Shown: piece after piece, positions 13,876-22,744 of the stretch
How positions within the stretch are numbered: position 1 is the first letter of the stretch
Layout: each line of letters starts with the position of its first letter
Assembly (NCBI RefSeq): GCF_009755605.1
Contig: NZ_WPNZ01000006.1
Span: forward strand, 1-64,000
Direction: 5' to 3'
Source: Streptomyces typhae
Lineage (GTDB): Bacteria; Actinomycetota; Actinomycetes; Streptomycetales; Streptomycetaceae
DNA: 64,000 nucleotides
Notes under the pieces: model-generated
The model's input: the letters and a program-made list of their open reading frames with translations, nothing else
What the model was told of the DNA's origin: nothing
Database searches by the model: none
Made by a program: the position numbers and the translations under genes

Positions 13876-14532
13876 TCACGCCGGCCGCACAAGCCCCGTG
13901 TCATAGGCGAAAATCACTGCCTGCACCCGGTCCCGCGCGCCGATCTTCCCCAGCACCCGGCTCACATGGGACTTGACCGTGGACTCCGCCAGGCACAGCC
14001 CCTCGGCGATCTCGGCGTTGCTCCAGCCCGTGGCCATCGCGGTGAGGACCTCGCGTTCGCGTTCGCTGAGCGCGGAGAGCCTGCGCTCCTGGTCGGGGGT
14101 GCGGCCCGGCAGGCGTTCGGTGTAGGCGTCGATGAGCTTGCGGGTCAGGCCGGGGGCGATGACGGCGTCCCCCGCTGCCACCGCCCGGATCCCGCCGACG
14201 AGTTCGTCGGGCAGGGCGTCCTTCAGGAGGAAACCGCTGGCACCGGCGCGCAGCGCCTCGTACGCGTACTCGTCCAGGTCGAACGTGGTCAGCACGAGGA
14301 CCCGTGAGCGACCGCCGGAGCCGACGATGCGGCGGGTGGCCTCGATGCCGTCCATGCCGGGCATGCGGACGTCCATGAGCACGACGTCCGGGCGGAGTTC
14401 GGCGGTCATGCGGACCGCTTCGCCGCCGTGGGTGGCCTCGCCGACCACGCTCAGGTCGGCGTACTGCTCCATCAGCATGCTGAAGCCGAGCCGTTGCAGG
14501 GCCTGGTCGTCGACGATGAGGACGGTGGTCAT
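13876..14532 (-). CDS. NarL/LuxR-family response regulator
   Basis: This 218-residue protein has an N-terminal receiver domain (acidic pair in LIVDDQ, phospho-acceptor Asp in MDVRMPGMDG, conserved Lys in LLKDALP) and a C-terminal LuxR helix-turn-helix (LSEREREVL, NAEIAEGLCLAESTVKSHV). It should be phosphorylated by the kinase encoded just upstream; its ATG overlaps the kinase stop by four bases, so the two are translationally coupled. Targets are unknown. The neighbouring MMPL exporter and the NRPS are the obvious candidates by position. Confidence 0.93.
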   Translation of the reverse strand: MTTVLIVDDQALQRLGFSMLMEQYADLSVVGEATHGGEAVRMTAELRPDVVLMDVRMPGMDGIEATRRIVGSGGRSRVLVLTTFDLDEYAYEALRAGASGFLLKDALPDELVGGIRAVAAGDAVIAPGLTRKLIDAYTERLPGRTPDQERRLSALSEREREVLTAMATGWSNAEIAEGLCLAESTVKSHVSRVLGKIGARDRVQAVIFAYDTGLVRPA

Positions 14533-15854
14533 ACGAGTCGCTTCTCCGTGGGTGCGGGGGCGGTGGCGAGCAGGAAGTGGGCGCGGACGGTCCAGCCGCC
14601 GCGGTCGTTGAAGCCCGCGGTGACGCCGCCTCCGTACAGCGCGGCCCGTTCGCGCATGCCGACCAGGCCGCGGCTTTCGGTGTCGTCGCCGGGAGCGAGC
14701 GACGGTCCGGTGTCCTCGATCGTCAGGTCCACGGCCGCCTCGTCGACGGTGATCCTGATGCGCACGCTCGTGGTGGGCGCCGCGTACTTGAGGGTGTTGG
14801 TCAACGCCTCCTGGACAACGCGGTAGACGGCGAGCTGGAGGCCGGGCGGCAGGCCGGCCGGGGAGCCCTCGGTGTGCAGGGTGACGGCGGGGCCTGCGGC
14901 GCGCACCCGTTCCAGGAGCGCGTCGAGGTCGTCGAGACCCGGTTGCGGGGCGAGCGGGGCGTCCGCGGACGTGGCCTTCTCGTCGTCGCCGACGACGGCG
15001 AGCAGACGGCGCAGCTCGGCCAGGGCGCCCCGGCCGCTGTCGGCGATGATGCGCAGGGCCTGGGCGCCGCGTTCGGGTTTCGTGGTGGTCAGTCCGGCGG
15101 CGCCGTTCGCGAGGCCGACGATGACGGCGAGGGTGTGGCCGAGGATGTCGTGCATCTCGCGGGCGACACGGGAGCGCTCAGTGGCGGCGGCGAGGCGGGC
15201 GCGCTGGTCGCGTTCGACCTCCAGGCGGGCTGCGCGTTCCTTCAGCGCCACGACGTAGGCGTTGACGACGCGGCCGACCACGCCCGCCGCGGCGACCGCG
15301 GCCACCAGGAGCGCCTGGACGATCGCCACCACCGCGGTCTGCATGCCGGTGGTGTGGCTCTGGTTCTGGGCGAAGGCGGCCACGGACGTCTGCGTGATGG
15401 CCACCGCCACACAGACCGCCAGCTGTACGGGGCGGGCGCTGCGGCCCACGTTGAGCAGCGCCGCCACCCGGGCGGCCTCCGCGCCGGTGGCGGTGTCCAG
15501 GGCGAGGACGACCAGGGACGCGGCGGAGGTGATGGCGAAGGTCAGGATGGGCCGTCGGCACCGCCACAGCAGCGGCAGGCACAGGACGGCCGTCAGCACC
15601 AGCATCCACGGCAGGCCGGGGCTCGCGCCGTCCGCGGCCTGTTGCAGGGCCGGGACGGCGAACAGCGCGCAGATCACCGGCATCGTCCAGCGCCGGACCC
15701 AGGGATGGCTCAGATCCGCCTGCCGGACGCGCATGAGCCAGCGCAGGACCGCGGCGTCGGAGCGTCTCTCGACCCCGCCGAGCAGCGTTTCGGGCGTGCC
15801 GGAGGACGTCGGTGCCGATGGCCGGGCAGCGGTCGGTGCGGTCACGTCGTACAC
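14529..15854 (-). CDS. Two-component sensor histidine kinase (HisKA_3 family)
   Basis: The protein is a membrane sensor kinase of about 441 residues. The N-terminal half holds several hydrophobic segments and no large extracellular loop. The dimerisation box is VAREMHDILGHTL, with the phospho-accepting His near residue 235 (codon 15150-15152), followed by an ATPase domain (ALTNTLKYA, GLVGMRERAALYGG). The frame stays open to about 16607, but that part is antisense to the MMPL gene. I chose the GTG at 15854 because GAGAAGG lies 8 bases upstream; GTG 15863 and GTG 15845 are alternatives. It overlaps the response regulator gene by four bases and follows the MMPL gene by 116 bases on the same strand. 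Confidence 0.9.
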   Translation of the reverse strand: MYDVTAPTAARPSAPTSSGTPETLLGGVERRSDAAVLRWLMRVRQADLSHPWVRRWTMPVICALFAVPALQQAADGASPGLPWMLVLTAVLCLPLLWRCRRPILTFAITSAASLVVLALDTATGAEAARVAALLNVGRSARPVQLAVCVAVAITQTSVAAFAQNQSHTTGMQTAVVAIVQALLVAAVAAAGVVGRVVNAYVVALKERAARLEVERDQRARLAAATERSRVAREMHDILGHTLAVIVGLANGAAGLTTTKPERGAQALRIIADSGRGALAELRRLLAVVGDDEKATSADAPLAPQPGLDDLDALLERVRAAGPAVTLHTEGSPAGLPPGLQLAVYRVVQEALTNTLKYAAPTTSVRIRITVDEAAVDLTIEDTGPSLAPGDDTESRGLVGMRERAALYGGGVTAGFNDRGGWTVRAHFLLATAPAPTEKRLV

Positions 15855-15970
15855 CTCGTACACCTTCTCGACGCGGGAGCCCCTGCCGGTCCCCGGGGGT
15901 AGGGCCGACAGGGGTGCTGTGGGGCGGCGGGGCGGCTCGGGCCCCGCTCCGGATCGTACGGTGCGGCGGC

Positions 15971-18187
15971 TCAGCCCTTCCTGACGGGCACGGGGGCGAG
16001 CTGGACCGTGTGCTCGGCGTCGTCGTCGAGCAGGTGGCGCAGCTTCTCGCCCTCCACGTCCACGTTCGGCAGCAGCCGGTCCAGCGGACCGGGGAGCGAC
16101 CAGGCGCGGTCGCCGAGCAGGGCCATCACCGCGGGGACGATGGTCATCCGCACCACGAAGGCGTCCAGGAGAACGGCGGCGGCCAGGCCCAGGCCCATCG
16201 ACTTGATCATCGTGGTGTCGCTGAAGACGAACCCGGCGAACACGGCGATCATGATGATCGCGGCGGCGGTGACCACCCGGGCCCCGTGCCGGAACCCGGC
16301 GACGACGGCTTCGCGCGGTCCGGCGCCGTGGACGTACTCCTCCCGCATCCGGGTCACGAGGAAGACCTCGTAGTCCATCGCGAGGCCGAACACCACACCG
16401 ACCATGAAGATCGGCAGGATGCTGACGATCGGGGCAGTCTGGTCCACACCGAAGACGTCCGCGAACCAGCCCTTCTGGAAGACGGCGACGACGACTCCGA
16501 GCGTGGCGAGGACGCTCAGGAGGAATCCGGCGGCGGCCTTGACGGGGACCAGGAGCGAGCGGAACACCAGCATCAGCAGGACCAGCGCCAGGCCGACGAC
16601 CACGCACAGGTAGGGGATCAGGGCCGCGTTCAGCTTGTCGGAGACGTCGATGTTGAGGGCGGTGGTGCCGGTGACCATGAGGTCGGCGCCGGTCTCGCCG
16701 TGGAGGGCCGCGCTGCGGTCGCGGATGGTGGACACCAGGTCGACCGTCTCCTCGCTGCTGGGCGAGGAGCCCGGGACGGCGCGGATCAGGGCCACGTCGC
16801 CGCCCTTGTTGAAGGTCGCCGGGCTCACCGAGGCGACGTCGGGCAGGTCCTTGAGCAGGGCTGCCGCGTCCTTCGCCGCGGCCTTGGGGGCCTCGCTGCC
16901 GCGGGCGTCGACGACGACCGTCAGGGGGCCGTTGAAGCCGGGGCCGAAGCCGTCACTGACGGTGTCGTAGGCGACGCGCTGGGTGCTGCCGGGCGCTGCC
17001 GTGGAGTCGTCGGGCATGGTGAGCTGGAGCGACAGGGCCGGAGCCGCCAGCAGGAGCAGACCGGCGACCGCGGTACCGAGCACCTTGACGGGGTTGCGCA
17101 GGACGAACTTCACCCAGCGCACCCCCATCGCCTCGCGGCGGCCGTCCTCGACGGCCCGCATCCGACGCGTCTTGTACCGTCCGCCCGCGACCCGCGCCCC
17201 GGCGAAGCCCAGCATGGCGGGCAGCAGCGTCAGCGCGATGAGTACGGCGATGACCACCGCGAACGCGGCGCCGAGCCCGATGTCAGTGAGGATCTTGATG
17301 CCGATGACGCCGAGGCCGACCAGAGCGATCACGACGGTCATACCGGCGAACACCACTGCCGAGCCCGCGGTGCCGAGCGCCCGCCCGGCGGCCTCCTCCG
17401 GGGCGCGGCCCGCCTGGAGTTCGCTCCGGTACCGGGAGACGATGAACAGGGCGTAGTCGATGGCGACGGCCAGGCCCAGCATCAGCGCGAGCGTGCTGGT
17501 GTTGGAGCTGAGGTCGATGAAGGCGGTCGCGACGGTGATCCCGGTGATCGCCATCCCGACGCCGAACAGGGCGGTCAGGAGCGGCAGTCCGGCCGCGACC
17601 AGCGAGCCGAAGGTGATGACCATGACGACCGCGGCGACCAGGATGCCGATCAGTTCGGACGCGCTCTGGTGCGTCTCCTCGGCGACGGCAGGTCCGCGCA
17701 GGCTGACATCGAGGCCCGCGCGCTCCCCCTTCGCGGCGATGTCCGCCAAGTCGTCGCGGGCCCGGTCGGTGACGTCGACCTGCGCGACCTTGTACGTCAC
17801 CTGCGCGTAGGCGACGGTGCCGTCCCTGCTGACGGCGCCCTCGTCGTAGGGGTCGGCGACCCGTGCCACCTGGTGTGCCGTGCCGAGCCCGGAGACCAGG
17901 GACTCGATCTCGGACTTGGCGGCGCCGGACGTCAGCTTCTGTCCGTCGGCCGCCTTGAAGACGACCTGCGCGGTGGCCGCGTCGGCCGACGCCTGCGGGA
18001 ACTCCTTCTTCAGCAGGTCCGTCGCCTGCTGGGACTGGGTGCCGGGGATGCTGAAGCTGTCCGTCGTACTGCTCGACACACTGGCCGCGCCGAGGCCGAC
18101 GGCGGCCAGTACCGCGATCCAGAGCACGAGGACGAGCCGTCGTCGCCGGAAGGAGAACCGGCCCAGCCGGTAGAGGAAGGTTGCCAC
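15971..18187 (-). CDS. MMPL-family RND transporter
   Basis: This 738-residue inner-membrane protein has the MMPL/RND layout: one N-terminal membrane segment, an extracytoplasmic domain, a block of membrane segments, then a second domain and block (for example LALMLGLAVAIDYALFI and VVFGLAMDYEVFLVTRM). The paired polar motifs AIDYALF and AMDYEVF are the usual proton-relay segments. Such proteins export lipids or hydrophobic metabolites. I chose GTG 18187 because GGGAG sits 6 bases upstream and the protein then starts at the cytoplasmic helix; ATG 18247 would add 20 unlikely residues. It precedes the kinase and regulator genes and may form an operon with them. Confidence 0.92.
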   Translation of the reverse strand: MATFLYRLGRFSFRRRRLVLVLWIAVLAAVGLGAASVSSSTTDSFSIPGTQSQQATDLLKKEFPQASADAATAQVVFKAADGQKLTSGAAKSEIESLVSGLGTAHQVARVADPYDEGAVSRDGTVAYAQVTYKVAQVDVTDRARDDLADIAAKGERAGLDVSLRGPAVAEETHQSASELIGILVAAVVMVITFGSLVAAGLPLLTALFGVGMAITGITVATAFIDLSSNTSTLALMLGLAVAIDYALFIVSRYRSELQAGRAPEEAAGRALGTAGSAVVFAGMTVVIALVGLGVIGIKILTDIGLGAAFAVVIAVLIALTLLPAMLGFAGARVAGGRYKTRRMRAVEDGRREAMGVRWVKFVLRNPVKVLGTAVAGLLLLAAPALSLQLTMPDDSTAAPGSTQRVAYDTVSDGFGPGFNGPLTVVVDARGSEAPKAAAKDAAALLKDLPDVASVSPATFNKGGDVALIRAVPGSSPSSEETVDLVSTIRDRSAALHGETGADLMVTGTTALNIDVSDKLNAALIPYLCVVVGLALVLLMLVFRSLLVPVKAAAGFLLSVLATLGVVVAVFQKGWFADVFGVDQTAPIVSILPIFMVGVVFGLAMDYEVFLVTRMREEYVHGAGPREAVVAGFRHGARVVTAAAIIMIAVFAGFVFSDTTMIKSMGLGLAAAVLLDAFVVRMTIVPAVMALLGDRAWSLPGPLDRLLPNVDVEGEKLRHLLDDDAEHTVQLAPVPVRKG

Positions 18188-18404
18188 GGAGTACTCCCGG
18201 AAGGCATGCAGCGGGTGGTGCAGGCCGCGTTCCGGCCCACGACTCACGCTACGAACGCCTGGGCACCGCCCCTTGAGTCCACGGAGGTGAATACCGGGCC
18301 GGGCGGTGGTACCGCGGTGCCGGGGGGTCTCATCCCTGAGGATGAGGGCCCATGCGGCCGCGCGTTCCGCGGGCGGGTCTGCTCCTGCTCTGCTGCTGGG
18401 GTGG

Positions 18405-18694
18405 CCCGTACCAGTGCCGGGCTTGAGGGTGGTGCCCCGCCCGCGCCCGCATCGCCCTTGACGTCCGCACCGGAACCCGACTCCTTGTCGCCGGCCGCGG
18501 AGCTGCCCGAGCCCGAGCCGCCCTCCGACTTCGCGTCACCGTCCGAGGACGGAGTTGGAGCCGGAGAACGCGGAGCCCTGGGCGGATGTGTCCGTTCCGG
18601 AGTCGTCGCCCCCGCAGGCCGTGAGCGGGAGGGCGGTGGCGAGGCCGACAGCGCGGAACCTCCGGGCACCTGCCCGACCCGGACGAACGGCCAC
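18405..18694 (-). pseudogene. Frameshifted lipoprotein remnant
   Basis: One frame begins at GTG 18694 with a basic N-terminus, a short hydrophobic stretch and a lipobox ending LTACGG, then Ser/Thr/Gly/Asp-rich sequence until a stop near 18536. The next frame continues in the same style (DGDAKSEGGSGSGSS, DKESGSGADVKGDAG) to about 18405. One extra base near 18550 would join the halves. The style matches Streptomyces lipoproteins with a Gly/Ser linker, such as DUF4232 proteins, but the folded domain is missing. It lies just after the APH-type gene. Confidence 0.5.
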
Positions 18695-18704
18695 TCGCTC
18701 AGGC

Positions 18705-19580
18705 TCAGGACGACAGAGCGAGCAGTTCGTCGACCACTGACTCCGGGCCGCCCCAGGTGAGATGTGCGATCGCTGCCATGGGTGCGACGACTCGACTCCA
18801 GGCATACAGCCGGTCCTCGTCGAGCGCACACGCGGCCGCCACTTTCCGGCAGCGGGCTCCGACGCCTTCGTGTCCGGCTCCGGCCACCGTGTAGTCGACG
18901 GCGTCGAAGCAGGGGTCGCCGATGCATGCCTTGGGGTCGATCGCGGTGAGACCGCGCGAGGGGCCGCCGTCCAGGACGTTGCCGAGGTGCAGATCGCCGT
19001 GCAGCAACACGACCCCGGTCTGGCTGTCCAGCAATGTCTCGCAACGCCGTATCGTCCGCTGCCAGGTGGCGGGGGCGATCCGTGCGGCGATGGACGGCTC
19101 GGACAGCCGCCGGCCGATCCGGACGAAGGCCTCGTCGAACCGACCGCGCAGATCCAGCGGCCAGTGCGCGGGAGGAGGCACGGAGTGCAGGGCGGCCAGC
19201 AGTTCCCCCCACTGCTGCGGCAGTGACGCCCGCGGCAGGTCCTCAGCACCGGTGCCGGGCAGCACCTCCTCCAACACCATGGCCCCGGCCCCTGCATCGG
19301 CAGCCAGTACCGCCGGCACACGACCGGACGGTGCGAGTACGCGCAGCATCTCCACCTGCCTGGCCAGCAGGGCCCGGTCCGGACTGAGTTTCAGGACCGC
19401 TCGTGTTCCGTCGGGCCAGTCGCAGCGGAACACGAGCGAGGAGGCACCGCCCCCGAACGGCGCACCCAGCTCGCACCCCCAGCGCGCCGCCGACTGGGCG
19501 GCGAGGTGGGGAACCGAAGCGAGCCAGCCCCTCGCCCCGGGGCCGAATCGAGCCACCAGACGGGCGCCGACCTCACTCAT
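18705..19580 (-). CDS. Aminoglycoside/hydroxyurea-type phosphotransferase
   Basis: This protein of about 291 residues belongs to the small-molecule kinase family that includes APH(6) streptomycin kinases and hydroxyurea kinases. The catalytic loop is LLHGDLHLGNVL (catalytic Asp, metal-binding Asn), followed by AIDPKACIGDPCFDAVDY with the metal-binding Asp. The N-terminal lobe carries the likely ATP-binding Lys (AVLKLSPD). It would phosphorylate and inactivate an antibiotic or related compound; the substrate cannot be read from sequence. ATG 19580 gives normal family length; the frame is open to 19622 without a better start. No neighbour specifies an aminoglycoside pathway. Confidence 0.85.
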   Translation of the reverse strand: MSEVGARLVARFGPGARGWLASVPHLAAQSAARWGCELGAPFGGGASSLVFRCDWPDGTRAVLKLSPDRALLARQVEMLRVLAPSGRVPAVLAADAGAGAMVLEEVLPGTGAEDLPRASLPQQWGELLAALHSVPPPAHWPLDLRGRFDEAFVRIGRRLSEPSIAARIAPATWQRTIRRCETLLDSQTGVVLLHGDLHLGNVLDGGPSRGLTAIDPKACIGDPCFDAVDYTVAGAGHEGVGARCRKVAAACALDEDRLYAWSRVVAPMAAIAHLTWGGPESVVDELLALSS

Positions 19581-19734
19581 GTCCACGCGGACAGCTTGCG
19601 GCCCCCGCAGCCGGGGATCCAACGGTTTTCCCGGCTGCGGGCGCGAGTTGGGGCTGCGGCCCTGTGGGGCTCGTGCTGCGGGGCGTGACCGGCCCGGGCG
19701 GGAGCGGGAGGCTGTCTCGGACCGACTGCCGCGG

Positions 19735-21060
19735 TCAGAGCCAGACGTTGTCGCTCACGGATCCCAGGGCGGTGCCGGACAGGCGGCGGTGCAGGGCGAT
19801 GGCCTGGTCCTCGGTGAGCGAGGCGATGTGGTCGGCGGCGGCCCGCAGCGCGTCGCCGTGCAGTTCCAGCTCCTCGGCCCGGTCGGCGGGCAGCAGCCGC
19901 GGTGAGTCATGCGTCCAGCGCAGCAGTTCGGAGACGATGCGCCGCTTCCCGTGCTGCTGGGTGGCCAGGGCCGGACGGTCGATGACGTAGCACCAGACGA
20001 GTTCCTTGAGCAGCTCGCAGGCGGCCCGGCGCTCGGCAGGCACGACGAGCCGGGCGCCGTAGCGGATCGCCGCGGTGCCGGTGACCTCCAGCTCGATGTC
20101 TCGGGTGAAGTGGTCGATCAGCTTGGCGGTACGGGCGTTGACGGCCACGTCGTCCGCGTGCCGGCCGGAGTAGGGGCCCGCGATCGACAGCGCCTTGGCG
20201 ATGTCCGCCAGCAGGTGCAGCGCCTCGTCGCGGTCGAAGCCCGCGCCCGTGCGGCGGCGTTTGGCCTCCACGTAGTCCAGGAAGCGCTGCGTCTCACGCT
20301 CGGTGTCGCCGCCCGCCGCCCCCGGCGGGGGGAACAGCGCCGCCAGCGGAATCAGCCCGGTGCGGTAGAAGTCCTCCACGTCGTGGCAGGCGTAGGTGAC
20401 GTCGTCGGCCCAGTCCATCACCTGCTCCTCGACCGGCACCGCCTCGTCGGCGCGCCCCGCCCGCACCCACGCGAACGCCTGCCGGTCGACCGCGTAGACG
20501 CCCCACTTGGCGTGCCGGGCCCGGTCGGTGTCGCGCGGCGCGCGCTCCCAGGGGTACTTCGTGGCCGCGTCCAGGCACGCCCTGGTCAGGTGCAGACCGC
20601 GGTGGCCGCCGTGCTTGTGCGCGGCCAGGAAGGTGAGGATGTGCAGCGTCTGGGCGTTGCCCTCGAAGCTGTCGAGCACACCCGCCGCGAAGTGCAGCTC
20701 GTCCATCGTCGCGCGCAGCGCGGTCTCACCGGCGTGCCCGAAGGGCGGGTGGCCGATGTCGTGCGCCATGCACGCCGCCTCCACCAGTGCCGGGTTCGGG
20801 CCGCCGTAGCGCCGCTCCAGGCGCTCGGCCATCCGTCGGCCCAGCTGGGCGACCTTCATCGAGTGGGTCAGGCGGGTGTGGTAGGCGCCGAGTTCGGCGC
20901 TGGCGACGACCTGGCTCTTGCCTGCGAGCGCGCGCCACTGCGTCGAGTACAGGATCCGGTCCACGTCGTGCTCGAACCCCGAGCGCTGCCCGTCGTCCGC
21001 GACCCGTCGGCACAGGGAGTGCTGCTCCAGGTCTTCATCGCTGTAGTGGGCAGGGCGCAT
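19735..21060 (-). CDS. dgt: Deoxyguanosinetriphosphate triphosphohydrolase
   Basis: This 441-residue HD-domain hydrolase would split dGTP to deoxyguanosine and triphosphate. The HD metal site is visible: His in RLTHSMKV (about residue 66), the HD pair in MAHDIGHPPFGHAGE (residues 100-101), and Asp in DWADDVTYACHDVED. The length fits the bacterial dGTPase-like family. In Streptomyces the gene is usually next to dnaG, which is not seen here, so this may be a second or relocated copy. I chose ATG 21060, where similarity begins. There is no ribosome-binding site, and a -10-like hexamer lies 7 bases upstream, which suggests a leaderless mRNA. Confidence 0.9.
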   Translation of the reverse strand: MRPAHYSDEDLEQHSLCRRVADDGQRSGFEHDVDRILYSTQWRALAGKSQVVASAELGAYHTRLTHSMKVAQLGRRMAERLERRYGGPNPALVEAACMAHDIGHPPFGHAGETALRATMDELHFAAGVLDSFEGNAQTLHILTFLAAHKHGGHRGLHLTRACLDAATKYPWERAPRDTDRARHAKWGVYAVDRQAFAWVRAGRADEAVPVEEQVMDWADDVTYACHDVEDFYRTGLIPLAALFPPPGAAGGDTERETQRFLDYVEAKRRRTGAGFDRDEALHLLADIAKALSIAGPYSGRHADDVAVNARTAKLIDHFTRDIELEVTGTAAIRYGARLVVPAERRAACELLKELVWCYVIDRPALATQQHGKRRIVSELLRWTHDSPRLLPADRAEELELHGDALRAAADHIASLTEDQAIALHRRLSGTALGSVSDNVWL

Positions 21061-21067
21061 GAACGGG

Positions 21068-21073
21068 ATGTTA
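21068..21073 (-). promoter_or_regulatory. Candidate -10 box for leaderless dgt
   Basis: TAACAT on the minus strand lies exactly 7 bases before the ATG of dgt, which would place transcription start at or next to the start codon. The gene lacks a Shine-Dalgarno sequence. No clear -35 box was recognised. Confidence 0.4.
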
Positions 21074-21414
21074 CTGGCTGGTGGCGCGGGCCAGCCAGCC
21101 CCGGCGGGGCCGCGGCCCCCTCTGCGGCGCGCCCGGTGGGCGGGCCGCGCGGCCTCGGAACCCCTCACGTCGGACCGATGCCCGCCACGGCAGTCCCGGC
21201 CGCGGGACGTCCACCGTCGCGGCCGACTGCGAACGGAGGCCCCGCCCGCGGCGGATCCGCACCGAACGGTGCAGGGCCCAGAACACGTCGCGCAGGGTCT
21301 CAAGAAGGCGGGCGATGTTCGCCTCGTCGCGGCGGTAGTAGCTCGACGTCGTCGGCCTCCTGGCCGGGGGCGCTCATCGGGTCCTTGAGCCAGACCAGCA
21401 TCTGGCGGCGGGCC

Positions 21415-21615
21415 GGGGAACGGGTCCTCGTGCACGGCGGCGCGGGCGGGGTCGGCTCGGCCGCCGTCCAGGTTGCCGCTGCACTGGGAGCCGTCCTGCC
21501 GCCGGCCGACGTCGCGCAGGCGCACGCGCTGCTGGAAGGCGGTCCCGCCACTGGAGAGGGCCACCGACGGCGCCCCCGCGGCAAGATCGCCATCGCCGTG
21601 ACAACGACGGCCTGA
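21415..21615 (+). pseudogene. Quinone oxidoreductase-like (MDR family) scrap
   Basis: The translation holds a Rossmann nucleotide-binding start (ERVLVHGGAGGVGSAAVQVA) joined directly to a typical C-terminal end of the same family (DVAQAHALLEGG, GKIAIAV). The middle of the domain and the whole N-terminal GroES-like half are gone. This is a relic of an NADPH:quinone reductase-type gene after internal deletion. The 350 bases before it (21061-21414) hold no recognisable gene. Confidence 0.55.
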
Positions 21616-21693
21616 TCGAGCGCCCTCCCATGGTGTCACTGTCGAGCGCCCTCCCCTCGTATCACTGTCGCGCACCCACCCCTCGTATCACTG
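21616..21693. repeat. Three tandem 26-bp repeats over a stop codon
   Basis: Units lie at 21616-21641, 21642-21667 and 21668-21693. Units 1 and 2 are nearly identical; unit 3 differs mainly in its first half. Each contains TCA at the same offset, and in unit 3 this is the stop codon of the minus-strand methyltransferase gene. Confidence 0.85.
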
Positions 21694-22626
21694 ATGACAG
21701 CGATCGGCTTCGAGGAGGCGAACATCCACGCCCTTGCACGCGAAGACCCACCGGTTCCCCTCCAGCGCGTCGTTCGGCGCGGGGAGGGGGCCCCGCCCGT
21801 GCCGGCGGGTGAAGTCGAAGGGCGTGTACATCGCGGTGGACCAGCCCTTGGCCGTCAGGTCGCCCGCCGAGTCGGGTCTTGGCCCCTTGTCGAAGAGGTG
21901 GAGCAGGTCGATGCCGGTCTGATCGCGCGTCGCTGTGTAGATCGCGCTGTCGTGGTACGCCAGCAGGTCCTTCTCCAGCTTGGCCTCGAAGGCCAGAGCG
22001 CTTCCCGGGCAGGTCAGCCCGTCCACCGTGTCGACGAGATACGTCTCGGCCGGGCCCGGAAGGTAGAAGAGGAGCCCCTCGGCCAGCCAGACGCTGGGAG
22101 CGCCCGCGTCGAAGCCGGCGGTGGTCAGCGCGCCGCCCCAGTCCGCGCGCAGGTCGGCCGGTACGGGGACGCGCTTCGCCTTCGGGGCGGCCGACAAGTC
22201 CTCGATCACCTGCTGTTTGAAGGCCAGCACGCCCGCCCTGTCGATCTCGAAGACGACGCAGCCGGTCGGCAGATCCAGCCGGAAGGCGCGGGTGTCGAGA
22301 CCCGCTCCCAGCAGGACGGCCTGGCGGGCGCTCGTGTCGACCGACCGGAGGACGAAGTCGTCGAGGACTCTCGTCCGCAGACCGAAGTAGCGGGCGAACC
22401 TCCCCCACAGCGGGTTGTCGTCGCCGTCCGGGGCCTGCTCGACGCGCACCGGCCAGTGTGCACAGCCACGGGCCGCGCGCACGAAGTGTTCCGCGTAGGC
22501 GTCCTGGGCCAGACTGTCGTGGCGGTGGGTCTCGATCGCCCGTGCCGCGGCGACCAGGAGGGCGGTCGCGCCCACCCCCGCGTGCACGCTTTCCGTGTCC
22601 GTGTGCTGTGGCGTCGCGCCAGCCAT
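21688..22626 (-). CDS. SAM-dependent methyltransferase, leucine carboxyl methyltransferase-like
   Basis: The 312-residue protein matches the actinobacterial TIGR00027 / leucine carboxyl methyltransferase (LCM) group: AVLLGAGLDTRAFRLDLP is the SAM-binding motif, VVFEIDRAGVLAFKQ carries the acidic residue for the SAM ribose, and WLAEGLLFYLP is a family signature. The substrate is unknown. ATG 22626 has GGAGG 4 bases upstream; an open extension to 23076 is the overlapping dehydrogenase region in another frame. The gene follows the broken alcohol dehydrogenase on the same strand and was probably part of that operon. The stop lies inside a 26-bp tandem repeat. Confidence 0.88.
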   Translation of the reverse strand: MAGATPQHTDTESVHAGVGATALLVAAARAIETHRHDSLAQDAYAEHFVRAARGCAHWPVRVEQAPDGDDNPLWGRFARYFGLRTRVLDDFVLRSVDTSARQAVLLGAGLDTRAFRLDLPTGCVVFEIDRAGVLAFKQQVIEDLSAAPKAKRVPVPADLRADWGGALTTAGFDAGAPSVWLAEGLLFYLPGPAETYLVDTVDGLTCPGSALAFEAKLEKDLLAYHDSAIYTATRDQTGIDLLHLFDKGPRPDSAGDLTAKGWSTAMYTPFDFTRRHGRGPLPAPNDALEGNRWVFACKGVDVRLLEADRCHQ

Positions 22627-22690
22627 GTGTCCTCCGTCGGCAGGAGTGGGGAGTGGGGGGTGCGGGTACTCGGTGGTGGCGTGTGCCTCG

Positions 22691-22744
22691 CTCATCGGCC
22701 GGTCCTTGCTCATCGGCCGGGCCTTGCTCACCGGCCGGGCCTTG
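22691..22744. repeat. Three tandem 18-bp repeats at the end of the dehydrogenase gene
   Basis: Units at 22691-22708, 22709-22726 and 22727-22744 are near identical. Each begins CTCA, and in the last unit this supplies the stop codon of the minus-strand alcohol dehydrogenase frame (22728-22730). Confidence 0.85.

Noticed and set aside
15855..16607. N-terminal extension of the histidine kinase
   Set aside because: It is antisense to the MMPL gene and of low complexity; a good start exists at 15854.
18244..19321. Two overlapping minus frames of 261 and 322 codons
   Set aside because: Most of each is out of frame with the APH-type kinase gene; only the parts below 18694 carry the lipoprotein remnant.
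21616..21693. CRISPR array
   Set aside because: Units are contiguous without spacers; this and the other arrays are plain tandem repeats, and no cas gene is present.
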